A stretch of 64,000 nucleotides of DNA, taken from NCBI RefSeq assembly GCF_013074385.2, contig NZ_JABEYA020000001.1:124001-188000 (forward strand), in the 5' to 3' direction. Source of the stretch: Vibrio ostreicida (GTDB taxonomy: Bacteria > Pseudomonadota > Gammaproteobacteria > Enterobacterales > Vibrionaceae). The notes under the pieces are model-generated. The model ran no database searches and had not been told where the DNA came from. It saw nothing but the letters and a program-made list of their open reading frames with translations. A program made the translations under genes and the position numbers. Shown one piece after another: positions 55,149 through 64,000 of the stretch (position 1 is the first letter of the stretch; every line of letters begins with the position of its first letter).

Positions 55149-57014
55149 TTATTTTTCTAGGTAGTTGCGTATGGCTTTCTCAATACCTTGAGCATCTAGA
55201 CCCAGTTCGGTATGCAGTTCCTCCTGAGTCCCTTGAGCAATAAATTGGTCAGGTAGCCCTAGATTAAGGACTGGTTTAACCATTTTCTCTTGCATCATAA
55301 ACTCGATAACACCAGCACCAGCACCACCAGCAACGACGTTCTCTTCCACGGTGACAATGATGTCGTGGTCGGAGACAAGCTGCTTTATCAGCGTGTGGTC
55401 AAGGGGTTTAACAAAGCGCATATCTGCCACGGTGGCGTTGAGATTTTCTGCAGCCTTGAGAGCACTTTCTAAGAAGGTACCAAAGTTGAGTATCGCAATT
55501 TTTTCGCCTTGACGAACAGATCGTCCTTTACCGATATCAAGCAGAGTAAACTCTTGTTCAATGGCCGTGCCTATGCCAGTTCCTCGTGGGTAGCGAACCG
55601 CACTTGGCCCTTGGTATTTATAACCAGTATACAACATTTGACGGCACTCATTTTCATCACTTGGTGCCATGATGACCATGTTAGGAATACAGCGCATAAA
55701 GCTAAGATCGAAGGCGCCCTGATGTGTTTGTCCATCCGCCCCCACAAGACCTGCTCGGTCGATGGCAAACATAACAGGCAGTTCCATAATGGCAACATCA
55801 TGGATTAATTGGTCGTAACCTCGTTGTAAGAAAGTAGAGTATATCGCGACGATAGGTTTATTGCCTGCAATGGCCATCCCTGTTGCTAAGGTTACTGCGT
55901 GTTGTTCCGCGATGGCGACATCAAAATATTGCTCAGGATATTCCTTAGAGAAGCGCACCATGCCAGACCCTTCACGCATGGCGGGGGTGATCGCCATAAG
56001 CTTTGGATCTTGTGCCGCCATATCGCAAAGGAAATCACCAAAAATTTTGGAAAAGGTTGGTTTGCTGCCGTTACTTTTGGGCAAAAATGAGTGATTTGGG
56101 TCGAACTTGGGTACGGCATGGTAGCCAATTGGGTCTTTTTCTGCGGGTTCGTAACCTTTCCCTTTTTTGGTCATTATGTGTAAGAATTGAGGTCCTTTGA
56201 GCTCCCTCATGTTCTTTAATGTTTTAATTAACTCATTGACGTCATGGCCATCAACAGGGCCAATATAATTAAAACCTAATTCTTCAAATAGTGTTCCTGG
56301 CACCACCATACCTTTGAGGTGTTCTTCGGTACGACGAACTAACTCTTTAATCGGCGGGAAGCCAGATAAGACTTTCTTACCTCCTTCACGAATGGAAGTG
56401 TAGAGGCTTCCGGATAAAGCTTGAGCCAAGTGATTGTTCAGGGCGCCTACATTTTCAGATATGGACATTTCATTGTCGTTAAGAATCACCAGCATATCTG
56501 AGTGTACATCGCCAGCGTGATTCATGGCTTCAAATGCCATGCCTGCCGTGATGGCTCCATCACCAATGACACTGACTATTTTACGGTTTTTCCCCTCTTT
56601 CCCCGCACTGATAGCCATGCCTAAAGCCGCACTGATTGAAGTCGAAGAATGCCCAACAGACAAGGTGTCGTATTGGCTTTCGTTTCGCCAAGGGAAAGGG
56701 TGAAGACCGCCCTTCTGACGGATGGTTGACATCTGGTCACGACGACCGGTTAGAATTTTATGCGGGTAAGCTTGATGACCGACATCCCAAACCAACTGAT
56801 CAAATGGTGTGTTGTAGATATAATGCAATGCAACGGTTAACTCAACGGTTCCTAAACCCGAAGCCAAATGTCCACTCGACTGGCTGATGGAGTTGAGTAA
56901 ATAGGTACGAAGTTCATCGCACAACTTGGGTAGCGCTTCTTTTGGAAGACTACGCAGTTCTTCTGGCGTATTGGCCAGAGCCAGTGTCGGATATTTCGAA
57001 ATATCAAGAGTCAT
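55149..57014 (-). CDS. dxs: 1-deoxy-D-xylulose-5-phosphate synthase
   Basis: Condenses pyruvate and glyceraldehyde-3-P to DXP, the first step of the MEP isoprenoid pathway and a precursor for thiamine and pyridoxal. The 621 residues (E. coli 620) carry the thiamine diphosphate motif [18 protein letters not shown] ... [36 protein letters not shown] and a C-terminal transketolase domain. Last gene of xseB-ispA-dxs; it starts 20 bases after ispA. Confidence 0.98.
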   Translation of the reverse strand: MTLDISKYPTLALANTPEELRSLPKEALPKLCDELRTYLLNSISQSSGHLASGLGTVELTVALHYIYNTPFDQLVWDVGHQAYPHKILTGRRDQMSTIRQKGGLHPFPWRNESQYDTLSVGHSSTSISAALGMAISAGKEGKNRKIVSVIGDGAITAGMAFEAMNHAGDVHSDMLVILNDNEMSISENVGALNNHLAQALSGSLYTSIREGGKKVLSGFPPIKELVRRTEEHLKGMVVPGTLFEELGFNYIGPVDGHDVNELIKTLKNMRELKGPQFLHIMTKKGKGYEPAEKDPIGYHAVPKFDPNHSFLPKSNGSKPTFSKIFGDFLCDMAAQDPKLMAITPAMREGSGMVRFSKEYPEQYFDVAIAEQHAVTLATGMAIAGNKPIVAIYSTFLQRGYDQLIHDVAIMELPVMFAIDRAGLVGADGQTHQGAFDLSFMRCIPNMVIMAPSDENECRQMLYTGYKYQGPSAVRYPRGTGIGTAIEQEFTLLDIGKGRSVRQGEKIAILNFGTFLESALKAAENLNATVADMRFVKPLDHTLIKQLVSDHDIIVTVEENVVAGGAGAGVIEFMMQEKMVKPVLNLGLPDQFIAQGTQEELHTELGLDAQGIEKAIRNYLEK

Positions 57015-57034
57015 AATAATGCGCGCTTATAGTC

Positions 57035-57919
57035 TTAGTTCTTGCGCTCGACGACGTATCGGGCGAACTCTTCGAGAAACTCGGTATTGTATGGGATAGC
57101 ATTCAAAGCTTGAAGCGCTTCATGTAAAAGATTGTCAGCTTTATTAATAGCGCCGTTCAAGCCCAACAGTGAGGGATAAGTACTTTTATCCAATTGTTGA
57201 TCAGAGCCTTGAGGTTTACCTAAGGTTTCTGTATCACTAATGATATCCAGTATGTCGTCTTGCACTTGGAAGGCAAGGCCGACAGCATCAGCGTATCGAT
57301 CTAAAAGTGGGAGAATATCTCTACCCTGACTTCCTGCTGCGAGGGCACCGAGACGAACCGCACACTTCATGAGTGCACCAGTTTTGTTACGGTGGATAGT
57401 TTCCAACGCTTCCAAAGAGACCTGTTGGCCTTCTGCGTCTAGGTCTAATGCCTGTCCCAAGCACATCCCTCCAGCACCAGAGGCTTCGGCCAAGACTTTT
57501 ATCATGTTTATACGATGCGGTTCTGCGTTTGGATTCAATCTACCATCAGCCAAAATACTAAAGGCTAAAGTTTGTAGCGCATCTCCTGTTAAAATAGCGG
57601 TCGCTTCATCGAATTTGATATGGCACGTTAGTTGGCCACGACGTAAATCATCGTTGTCCATAGCGGGAAGATCATCATGGATCAATGAGTAAGCATGAAT
57701 ACACTCGACCGCACAAGCGGCAGTGTCTAAGTCTTCGAGCTTACAGCCAAGCATTTGACCTGTGATATACACTAGGAAAGGGCGTGCGCGCTTTCCGCCT
57801 AAAAGGAGGCCGTAACGCATGGCTTCAATTAGAGTGTGATTCTGGTGAGGTAACTGACTCAGCCATTGCTCTAACTGGTGATTATTTCGTTGTTGTAGAG
57901 AGGTTAACGCCTCGTGCAT
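57035..57919 (-). CDS. ispA: Farnesyl diphosphate synthase IspA
   Basis: Prenyl chain elongation from IPP and DMAPP to FPP, feeding undecaprenyl and quinone synthesis. The 294 residues include the first Asp-rich motif DDLPAMDNDDLRRG and the second DDILDIISD, with YGLLLGGKRARPFLVY upstream for IPP binding and the final ERKN. Tightly placed between xseB (21-base gap) and dxs. Confidence 0.98.
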   Translation of the reverse strand: MHEALTSLQQRNNHQLEQWLSQLPHQNHTLIEAMRYGLLLGGKRARPFLVYITGQMLGCKLEDLDTAACAVECIHAYSLIHDDLPAMDNDDLRRGQLTCHIKFDEATAILTGDALQTLAFSILADGRLNPNAEPHRINMIKVLAEASGAGGMCLGQALDLDAEGQQVSLEALETIHRNKTGALMKCAVRLGALAAGSQGRDILPLLDRYADAVGLAFQVQDDILDIISDTETLGKPQGSDQQLDKSTYPSLLGLNGAINKADNLLHEALQALNAIPYNTEFLEEFARYVVERKN

Positions 57920-57940
57920 AGGGGCAATCTTCTGTGGTAA

Positions 57941-58183
57941 TTATTCTGGCTGAGAAGTGAATGCTGACAGCGGGGTTTCATCATCGTTTTGCAGCAGTAT
58001 ACTGACGCGCTGTTCAGCATCATTTAGCTTACTCTGACCTTCTCGAGCGAGTGCAATGCCTCGTTCAAACTTTCTCAGGGCATCATCAAGAGCCAGATCG
58101 CCATGTTCTAGGTGCTCAACAATGGAATCTAATTCTTCAATCGCTGCCTCAAAGGACATGTTTTCTGGTTTCTTAGTTGCCAT
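57941..58183 (-). CDS. xseB: Exodeoxyribonuclease VII small subunit
   Basis: Small regulatory subunit of exonuclease VII, degrading single-stranded DNA with XseA. The 80 residues show the family pattern SFEAAIEELDSIVEHLEHGDL and LDDALRKFERGIALAREGQSKL, predicted as a helical hairpin. Leader of the isoprenoid operon, as in many gammaproteobacteria. The ribosome site before 58183 is weak. xseA is not in the window. Confidence 0.97.
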   Translation of the reverse strand: MATKKPENMSFEAAIEELDSIVEHLEHGDLALDDALRKFERGIALAREGQSKLNDAEQRVSILLQNDDETPLSAFTSQPE

Positions 58184-58442
58184 AATGTTTCTAAGTTTGA
58201 AAAGATGGACGAAAGTTACCTTAGCCAGTAATAATGGTCAAATTTAACCGAAGAAAATTGTTAGAAAAATCGATCTTATTCAGTCAATATTATCTTTAAA
58301 GTTAACGTGACTCGGTTTGCTTGGTTTACTATGCGGTTAAAACATCTATATTAGTGTGAGTAACATACCAATAAAACACTAAAGATCTTAAGATGTTGCC
58401 GATATAGTCTTAGTACGTTTTGGATAGCATGAGGAGTGTTCT

Positions 58443-59207
58443 GTGGATTTAGCGACGCTGGTAGGGCTTATTGGCGGTTTTGCTTTCGTGATCATGGCGA
58501 TGATCCTTGGCGGAAGTATTATGATGTTCATCGATGTTACCTCAATACTGATTGTCGTAGGTGGCTCGACCTTCGTTGTCCTAATGAAATATACCATGGG
58601 GCAATTTTTTGGTGCGGCAAAAATTGCTGGCAAAGCGTTCATGTTCAAAGTGGATGAACCTGAAGACTTGATTGCTAAAGTTGTTGAGATGGCTGACGCG
58701 GCAAGAAAAGGGGGGTTTCTTGCTTTGGAAGAAATGGAGATTACCAACAATTTCATGCAAAAAGGCATCGACTTGTTAGTGGATGGACATGATGCAGATG
58801 TCGTGCGTGCGGCATTGCAAAAAGATATTGTCTTAACGGATGAACGTCATGACTTTGGTTGCAGTGTGTTCAGAGCTTTCGGTGATGTGGCTCCGGCAAT
58901 GGGAATGATCGGGACGTTGGTCGGTTTAGTCGCGATGCTTTCAAACATGGATGACCCAAAATCGATCGGTCCAGCAATGGCCGTCGCTCTGTTGACCACA
59001 TTATACGGCGCAATTTTGTCCAATATGGTTTTTTTCCCTATTGCGGATAAGCTGTCACTTCGACGTGAGCAAGAAAAGCTGAATCGTAGATTGATCATGG
59101 ATGGCGTTCTTGCTATCCAAGATGGGCAAAACCCACGTGTTATCGATAGCTATCTCAAGAATTATCTCAATGAAGGTAAACGCATTCTCGATGTAGATAA
59201 CGAGTAA
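58443..59207 (+). CDS. pomA: Sodium-driven flagellar stator protein PomA
   Basis: Inner-membrane stator subunit of the polar flagellar motor; with PomB it forms a 5:2 Na+ channel that pushes the rotor. The 254 residues begin MDLATLVGLIGGFAFVIMAM and have four membrane segments and a large cytosolic loop with charged residues that touch FliG, as well as VFRAFGDVAPAMGMIGTLVGLVAMLSNMDDP, the conserved TM3-TM4 lead. The GTG start at 58443 has GAGGAGT upstream. Ten bases before pomB. Confidence 0.98.
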   Translation: MDLATLVGLIGGFAFVIMAMILGGSIMMFIDVTSILIVVGGSTFVVLMKYTMGQFFGAAKIAGKAFMFKVDEPEDLIAKVVEMADAARKGGFLALEEMEITNNFMQKGIDLLVDGHDADVVRAALQKDIVLTDERHDFGCSVFRAFGDVAPAMGMIGTLVGLVAMLSNMDDPKSIGPAMAVALLTTLYGAILSNMVFFPIADKLSLRREQEKLNRRLIMDGVLAIQDGQNPRVIDSYLKNYLNEGKRILDVDNE

Positions 59208-59217
59208 GGAAGCCGCT

Positions 59218-60174
59218 ATGGAAGAAGAAGAGTGCAAATGTCCACCTCCCGGTTTACCTCTGTGGATGGGTACGTTTGCTGACTTGATGTCTCTTTTGAT
59301 GTGTTTCTTCGTACTTTTACTTTCGTTTTCTGAAATGGATGTGCTTAAGTTTAAGCAGATAGCGGGTTCAATGAAGTTTGCTTTTGGTGTTCAAAATCGG
59401 CTGGAAGTGAAAGATATCCCAAAGGGAACCAGTATTATTGCTCAGGAGTTTAGGCCTGGTCGCCCTGAGCCCACTCCTATCGATGTCATCATGCAGCAAA
59501 CAATTGATATTACTCAACAAACTCTCGAATTTCAGGAAGGGGAATCCGACCGAGCTGGAGGAACTCAGCGTGACCAAGGTAAATTGACAGGCGGTCAGTC
59601 TCCTGAAACATCAACACAGACCAACCAAAATACTGAGTCAGACAGTCAACAGCAGCAAGAACAACAAGCAGAGTTGTCTCAGGAACTTGAAACTGTCATG
59701 GAAAGCATTAAAAAAGCGCTCGAACGAGAAATAGAGCAGGGGGCCATCGAAGTGGAAAACCTCGGTCAACAAATTGATATTCGTATTCGTGAAAAAGGGG
59801 CCTTTCCGGAAGGTTCTGCGTTTTTGCAGCCTAAGTTTCGTCCTTTAGTCAGACAGATTGCCGACTTAGTCAAAGACGTCCCCGGTGTTGTGAGGGTCTC
59901 AGGACATACAGACAATCAAAGGTTGGATTCTGAACTGTATCGTTCCAATTGGGATTTGTCGGCGCAGCGTGCGGTGTCTGTGGCACAAGAGATGGAAAAA
60001 GTAAGAGGTTTTGACCACCAAAGACTTCAAGTTAGGGGAATGGCAGATACGCAGCCACTGGGCCCAAATGATACTGAAGCTCAGCGGTCGAGAAATCGTA
60101 GAGTTGAGATCAGTATCTTGCAGGGAGAGCCTCTTTACAGTGAGGAAGTGCCCTCTTTACCTAATTCTAATTAA
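59218..60174 (+). CDS. pomB: Sodium-driven flagellar stator protein PomB
   Basis: Partner of PomA that binds Na+ and anchors the stator to peptidoglycan. The 318 residues start MEEEECKCPPPGLPLWMGTF; the Na+-binding Asp is Asp22 in FADLMSLLMCFF (Asp24 in Vibrio alginolyticus PomB, whose tail is two residues longer). A plug/linker with a Gln-rich tract (about 135-160) follows, then an OmpA-like peptidoglycan-binding domain (VRVSGHTDN; RSNWDLSAQRAVSVA; SRNRRVEISI). AAGGAAGCC precedes the ATG. Confidence 0.98.
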   Translation: MEEEECKCPPPGLPLWMGTFADLMSLLMCFFVLLLSFSEMDVLKFKQIAGSMKFAFGVQNRLEVKDIPKGTSIIAQEFRPGRPEPTPIDVIMQQTIDITQQTLEFQEGESDRAGGTQRDQGKLTGGQSPETSTQTNQNTESDSQQQQEQQAELSQELETVMESIKKALEREIEQGAIEVENLGQQIDIRIREKGAFPEGSAFLQPKFRPLVRQIADLVKDVPGVVRVSGHTDNQRLDSELYRSNWDLSAQRAVSVAQEMEKVRGFDHQRLQVRGMADTQPLGPNDTEAQRSRNRRVEISILQGEPLYSEEVPSLPNSN

Positions 60175-60178
60175 TACT

Positions 60179-60206
60179 AAGGCGAGCGAAATGCTCGCCT
60201 TTTTTC
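60179..60206 (+). terminator. Terminator of pomAB
   Basis: Perfect 9-bp stem AAGGCGAGC / GCTCGCCTT (60179-60187 and 60193-60201) with a 5-base loop, then T. Confidence 0.93.
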
Positions 60207-60318
60207 TGATCTTTCATTCATGTATACTCTTGCGCCCTGAGTGTACAGAGCGCGTAACTAATACGTGGATATCTGAAAAAGCGCCATTGTTCGAATTTGT
60301 TAACTTGTGAAGTGATTT

Positions 60319-61767
60319 ATGAAATTTATCGTTAAGCCCCATCCAGAAATTTTTGTAAAAAGTGAGTCGGTCCGTAAACGCTTCACAAAGATCCTTGAGT
60401 GTAACATTCGTAATATTATAAAAAGCCGGACAGAATCTGTTGCCGTCTTCAATCGTCGTGATCATATTGAAGTTACCTCGGATTCGGATGCTTATCGCAG
60501 CGAAACCATTGAGATCCTCACACAAACGCCTGGGATTCATCATGTATTAGAAGTGCAGCAGTCGGATTTTAAAGATCTGCATGACATTTTTGAACAAGTG
60601 TTGGCCCTAAATGGTGCAAACATCAAAGGAAAAACCTTCTCAGTTCGCGCAAAGCGTCGTGGTCAACATGATTTTACCTCGATAGAACTTGAACGTTATG
60701 TTGGTGGTGGTCTTAACCAGGCCGTCGAGAGCGCAAAAGTAAAGTTGAGCAAGCCTGATGTGACGGTGAACGTTGAAGTTTCTGGAGATAAGCTGAATCA
60801 AGTCCTTACTCGTTATAAAGGGTTGGGAGGATTCCCTCTTGGAACACAGGAAGATGTCCTCAGCCTTATCTCTGGAGGTTTTGACTCTGGTGTTTCCAGT
60901 TATCTGCATATTAAGCGCGGTTCGAAAGTCCACTATTGCTTCTTTAACTTAGGTGGACCAGCCCACGAAATTGGTGTTAAGCAAGTATCGTATTATTTAT
61001 GGAATAAATACGGTTCGTCTGCGAAAGTTCGTTTTATTTCGGTAGATTTTGAGCCCGTGGTGGCTGAAATTTTGGAGAAAGTAGAAAACGGGCAGATGGG
61101 TGTGGTGCTCAAACGTATGTTTATGCGCGTAGCGGGCAAGATCGCAGATAAGTTTGGTATTCAAGCATTGGTCACCGGTGAAGCCATCGGTCAAGTTTCC
61201 AGCCAGACGTTGACGAACCTTCGCCATATTGATGGTGTGACAGATTCATTAATTCTTCGACCACTGATCAATTGGGATAAGGAAGACATTATTAATCTCG
61301 CTCGTGATATTGGTACGGAAGATTTCGCTAAAACCATGCCTGAATATTGTGGCGTTATCTCGAACAAACCCACGGTTAAAGCAGTACAAGCCAAACTTGA
61401 AGCAGAAGAAGAAAAGTTCAACTTCTCTCTTTTGGATCAAGTGATAGATAATGCTCGCCTAACAGACATACGTGATATTGCCAAGCAAGCGGAAGAATCG
61501 GCTCCCGAAGTCGAACAGGTTGAAGCCGTTGAACAGCATGCCATTATTGTTGATGTCCGCAGCCCCGAAGAAGAAGACGCTCAGCCTCTAGAGATTGATG
61601 GGGTTGAAGTGAAGCATATCCCATTCTATAAACTCGGTAGTCAATTTGGGGAATTGGATCAATCGAAGACTTATCTTCTCTATTGTGAAAGAGGAGTGAT
61701 GAGTCGTCTCCAAGCCCTTTACCTGCAAGAGAAGGGATTCTTTAACGTTAAAGTCTATCGCCCCTGA
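60319..61767 (+). CDS. thiI: tRNA 4-thiouridine synthase / thiamine sulfur carrier ThiI
   Basis: Adds sulfur to U8 of tRNA and supplies sulfur for the thiamine thiazole. The 482 residues equal the E. coli length: NFLD and THUMP domains (about 1-165), PP-loop ATP pyrophosphatase [11 protein letters not shown] near 190, and a C-terminal rhodanese domain with the persulfide Cys456 in YCERGVMSR. The complete rhodanese domain marks the dual-function form. The ribosome site is poor. Confidence 0.97.
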   Translation: MKFIVKPHPEIFVKSESVRKRFTKILECNIRNIIKSRTESVAVFNRRDHIEVTSDSDAYRSETIEILTQTPGIHHVLEVQQSDFKDLHDIFEQVLALNGANIKGKTFSVRAKRRGQHDFTSIELERYVGGGLNQAVESAKVKLSKPDVTVNVEVSGDKLNQVLTRYKGLGGFPLGTQEDVLSLISGGFDSGVSSYLHIKRGSKVHYCFFNLGGPAHEIGVKQVSYYLWNKYGSSAKVRFISVDFEPVVAEILEKVENGQMGVVLKRMFMRVAGKIADKFGIQALVTGEAIGQVSSQTLTNLRHIDGVTDSLILRPLINWDKEDIINLARDIGTEDFAKTMPEYCGVISNKPTVKAVQAKLEAEEEKFNFSLLDQVIDNARLTDIRDIAKQAEESAPEVEQVEAVEQHAIIVDVRSPEEEDAQPLEIDGVEVKHIPFYKLGSQFGELDQSKTYLLYCERGVMSRLQALYLQEKGFFNVKVYRP

Positions 61768-61792
61768 TATCCACATTGGCTGAGAATGAGAG

Positions 61793-61822
61793 ACGCAAAT
61801 CGCTATTGATTTGCGTTTTTTA
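61793..61822 (+). terminator. Terminator of thiI
   Basis: Perfect 9-bp stem ACGCAAATC / GATTTGCGT (61793-61801 and 61808-61816) with a 6-base loop, then T. Confidence 0.92.
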
Positions 61823-61864
61823 TATCCGCTTAGAAAAGTGGACAGGGTTTGGTCTTTTTTAGAT

Positions 61865-62070
61865 AAAAAAACACCGCCCATAAGGCGGTGCTAAATAATT
61901 TGACAGACAGGTCAAAATAAATACAGGAAGTACAGCTTTCGGCACCCGAGGGCGACAAAAACTTGGTAGAAACCTACCTAACTCGAAATACGAGCTTGCA
62001 AACACAACATCGCAACAATATGCCAATTGATTCTCGAAGAGAATCAAGCCGTTCAGGCTCTTGCTGCGAT
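61865..62070 (-). ncRNA. gcvB: GcvB small regulatory RNA
   Basis: Hfq-dependent sRNA repressing amino acid and peptide transporter mRNAs. It reads from about 62070 down to 61865 (about 206 bases; E. coli 205). The R1 seed is visible as GCGATGTTGTGTTTGC, followed by a small hairpin GGTAG-GTTT-CTACC, then CTTCCTGTA and CCTGTCTGTC, all shared in order with E. coli GcvB. The terminator is CACCGCC / GGCGGTG (61872-61878 and 61884-61890) with a T tract. A promoter fits: TTGCCT, 17 bases, TATATT. It is divergent from gcvA, whose product controls it in E. coli. The exact 5' end is inferred. Confidence 0.9.
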
Positions 62071-62160
62071 AGGGAATATAGAATTTCTCTGGCCGTCAGG
62101 CAATGGACATTTTATAATGTTTCAGATTAAAAAAACTAATCCACTTTATGGAAGAGCGCT

Positions 62161-63069
62161 ATGTCTAGAAGATTGCCACCTTTGAACTCTCTAAAAGTAT
62201 TTGAAGCCGCTGCTCGTCATTTGAGTTTCACTCGATCAGCGGAAGAGTTATTTGTGACTCAAGCCGCAGTTAGTCACCAAATCAAAGCATTAGAAGAGTT
62301 TTTGGGCTTAAAACTATTTAGGCGACGTAATCGTTCATTGTTGTTGACTGAAGAGGGGCAAAGTTACTTTTTAGACATCAAAGATATTTTCACTGCCATT
62401 GCTGAAGCAACAGATAAAGTATTAGAGCGCAGTGAGAAAGGAGCATTGACTATTAGTTTACCGCCTAGCTTTGCGATTCAATGGCTTGTTCCTCGGCTAG
62501 CGGATTTTAATCAGCAAGAGCCGGACATTGACGTCCGAATTAAAGCGGTCGACATGGATGAAGGTTCCCTGACCGATGATGTCGATGTGGCAATTTACTA
62601 TGGACGAGGCAATTGGCCAGGAATGCGAGCAGACAAATTGTATCAGGAGTTCCTTATACCGCTGTGTTCGCCTTCGTTATTAATGAGCAATAAACCATTA
62701 GAAAGACTAACGGATCTGCAGCAGCACACGCTTTTGCATGACACTTCTAGGAAGGACTGGAAACAGTTTGTTAAACAGCATGGGGTTGAGGGGATTAACG
62801 TCAATCATGGGCCTATATTCAGTCATTCAACTATGGTGCTTCAGGCGGCGGCTCATGGTCAAGGCATCGCATTAGGCAATAATGTTTTGGCCCAGCCAGA
62901 AATCGATGCGGGTCGTTTGATCGCGCCATTTGACCAAGTATTGGTGTCTAAAAATGCTTTTTATGTTGTATGCCATGAGCAACAAGCTGACATGGGGCGG
63001 ATCGCGACGTTTCGCGACTGGATGCTAGCCAAGGCGCAAAGCGAGCAAGAGGAGCTATTTGATGACTGA
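62161..63069 (+). CDS. gcvA: Glycine cleavage regulator GcvA (LysR family)
   Basis: LysR-type regulator of the glycine cleavage operon and of gcvB. The 302 residues start MSRRLPPLNSLKVFEAAARH; the winged helix (LSFTRSAEELFVTQAAVSHQIKALEE, about 21-46) is followed by the effector domain (PPSFAIQWLVPRLADFNQ; MVLQAAAHGQGIALGNN). Divergent from gcvB with about 90 bases between starts, so its own site probably overlaps both promoters. The 3' end overlaps the next gene by eight bases. Confidence 0.95.
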   Translation: MSRRLPPLNSLKVFEAAARHLSFTRSAEELFVTQAAVSHQIKALEEFLGLKLFRRRNRSLLLTEEGQSYFLDIKDIFTAIAEATDKVLERSEKGALTISLPPSFAIQWLVPRLADFNQQEPDIDVRIKAVDMDEGSLTDDVDVAIYYGRGNWPGMRADKLYQEFLIPLCSPSLLMSNKPLERLTDLQQHTLLHDTSRKDWKQFVKQHGVEGINVNHGPIFSHSTMVLQAAAHGQGIALGNNVLAQPEIDAGRLIAPFDQVLVSKNAFYVVCHEQQADMGRIATFRDWMLAKAQSEQEELFDD

Positions 63070-63688
63070 GTACCTGATTGATGGTGAACAAGACCATCCG
63101 ACCTTTATTTTCTCCCATGGTGCAGGTGCAGGCATGGAACACAGTTTTATGTCTTCTGTGGCTAAAAGTCTGTCTCAAAAGGGAATACAAGTTGTTCGCT
63201 TTAATTTTCCTTACATGACAAAGCGTAATCAAGATGGAAAGAAACGCCCTCCCGATCGTGCGCCTAAGTTACTTGAAGCCTATAAGGCTGTCATTGATGA
63301 TTTGAACTTAACTGGGCCCGTTGTCATAGGTGGTAAGTCTATGGGGGGCCGTATGGCAAGTTTACTTTCTGATCATAACAAGGTTGCTGCTGTGGCGTGT
63401 TTAGGTTTTCCGTTTCACCCACCCGGTAAGCCGGATAAATTTAAGGGCGATCATCTTGCCGTTATGTCTAAACCATGCTTGATTTTGCAAGGTGAAAGAG
63501 ACACGTTTGGTCATCGAGAAGCGTTGTCAACATACCTTTTATCTGATGCGATAACCGTAGAGTTTATTCCTGATGGTGATCATAGCTTTAAGCCTAGAAA
63601 GCGTTCAGGCCATACGGAGTCTGGCAACATTGCTCTTGCTGTTGAGAGTTTAGCCAATTTCATCTTCGAGGTTTATGATGAAAAGTAA
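63062..63688 (+). CDS. Alpha/beta-fold hydrolase (KANL3/Tex30 type)
   Basis: A 208-residue cytosolic hydrolase-like protein of the KANL3/Tex30 (dienelactone hydrolase-like) group; substrate unknown. HGAGAGMEHSFM forms the oxyanion loop, Ser93 lies in VIGGKSMGGRM, an Asp in LQGERDTFG, and the catalytic-type His in DGDHSFKPRK. The ATG at 63062 is preferred over the TTG three bases before it. It overlaps gcvA by eight bases and ygdD by 14, so all three are probably one transcript. Confidence 0.88.
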   Translation: MTEYLIDGEQDHPTFIFSHGAGAGMEHSFMSSVAKSLSQKGIQVVRFNFPYMTKRNQDGKKRPPDRAPKLLEAYKAVIDDLNLTGPVVIGGKSMGGRMASLLSDHNKVAAVACLGFPFHPPGKPDKFKGDHLAVMSKPCLILQGERDTFGHREALSTYLLSDAITVEFIPDGDHSFKPRKRSGHTESGNIALAVESLANFIFEVYDEK

Positions 63689-64000
63689 GTATTTACTAGC
63701 CTTAGGTGGCCTACTTTCCGGAGGTGCAGTGGTTTTGGGCGCTTTTGCTGCACATGGTTTAAAGCATATTCTGTCATCGGTTATGCTCGATGTTTTTGCC
63801 ACGGGGGTTCAGTATCAGTTGATTCATGCACTCGCGATTTTATTGTGTGGCATCTTACTCCAGCTAAAATTGTCTCCGCGGTCACAAAAATATTTCGCCC
63901 TTGCGACAATTTGCTTTATTATCGGCATCTTTTGTTTTAGCGGCAGCCTTTATGCAATCTCTTTAACAGGACTCACTTGGTTTGGTCCCATCACCCCATT
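63675..64000 (+). CDS. ygdD: DUF423 membrane protein YgdD (3' end cut off)
   Basis: Small inner-membrane protein of the DUF423 family, of unknown function, truncated by the window end. The visible part has three hydrophobic segments: LLALGGLLSGGAVVLGAFAAH, IHALAILLCGILL and FALATICFIIGIFCFSGSLY, the last matching the SGSLY of E. coli YgdD. ATG occurs at 63675 and 63678; both are in frame. It overlaps the preceding hydrolase frame by 14 bases. In E. coli, too, ygdD lies directly after gcvA. Confidence 0.9.
   Translation, partial: MMKSKYLLALGGLLSGGAVVLGAFAAHGLKHILSSVMLDVFATGVQYQLIHALAILLCGILLQLKLSPRSQKYFALATICFIIGIFCFSGSLYAISLTGLTWFGPITP

Noticed and set aside
1..64000. tRNA or rRNA genes, CRISPR arrays and intact insertion sequences.
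   Set aside because: Read through on both strands; no cloverleaf, 16S/23S segment, regularly spaced repeat or transposase frame was seen.

Overview
The window is a stretch of a gammaproteobacterial chromosome, almost certainly a Vibrio (chromosome 1). This rests on the sodium-driven flagellar stator genes pomA-pomB, a chitobiase closely resembling the Vibrio harveyi type, a GlcNAc regulon with a separate PTS transporter, the type IV minor-pilin cluster beside dnaK-dnaJ, and E. coli-like gene orders (fur-fldA-ybfF-seqA-pgm; gltA divergent from sdhCDAB-sucABCD; gcvA beside the gcvB RNA). It is nearly all core genome. No tRNA, rRNA, CRISPR array or intact mobile element was found.

Layout. 0-7 kb: nadK, then the heat-shock genes grpE, dnaK and dnaJ with heat-shock-sigma-type promoters, interrupted by an atypical glutamate-type symporter. 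6.8-10.2 kb: minor pilins (pilE reversed; fimT-pilW-pilX-pilV forward). 10.5-17.1 kb: tadA, a 43-codon basic ORF, mltF, and purL with a PurR operator and a leader hairpin. 17.2-19.5 kb: a gene-poor stretch with DUF3622, DUF4250 and a TraB/GumN protein. 19.9-31.1 kb: chitin and amino-sugar use (chitobiase, nagA-nagC divergent from nagE) with rfaH, asnB and a CPA2-type antiporter. 31.4-40.1 kb: glnS, fur, a DUF4442 gene, fldA, DUF2788, ybfF, seqA-pgm, DUF1853 and a NIF3 protein. 40.1-51.5 kb: a TCA-cycle block (gltA; sdhCDAB; sucABCD). 51.6-55.1 kb: small conserved proteins, a likely structured RNA, and yqcC-truC. 55.1-58.2 kb: the isoprenoid operon xseB-ispA-dxs. 58.4-60.2 kb: pomAB. 60.3-64 kb: thiI, the sRNA gene gcvB, gcvA, an alpha/beta hydrolase and ygdD (cut by the window end).

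How the genes work together. Chitobiase yields GlcNAc from chitin oligosaccharides. NagE imports and phosphorylates it, NagA deacetylates it, and NagC senses GlcNAc-6-P and should repress the divergent nag genes. The nagA-nagE gap holds a CRP-like site and an A/T-rich palindrome that fit this control. The TCA genes form a divergent pair of units with hairpins in the sdhB-sucA and sucB-sucC gaps that could tune subunit levels. Dxs makes DXP, a precursor for thiamine as well as isoprenoids, and ThiI acts in thiamine and 4-thiouridine synthesis nearby.

Best leads for something new: (1) the symporter at 2003-3283, which has Cys in place of the carboxylate-binding Arg and Ser in place of a Na+-site Asp; (2) the 43-residue, Lys/Arg-rich ORF at 11058-11189 with a strong ribosome binding site; (3) the structured RNA candidate ending at 52491; (4) minor pilins with altered processing or assembly residues; (5) the purL leader stem-loop.
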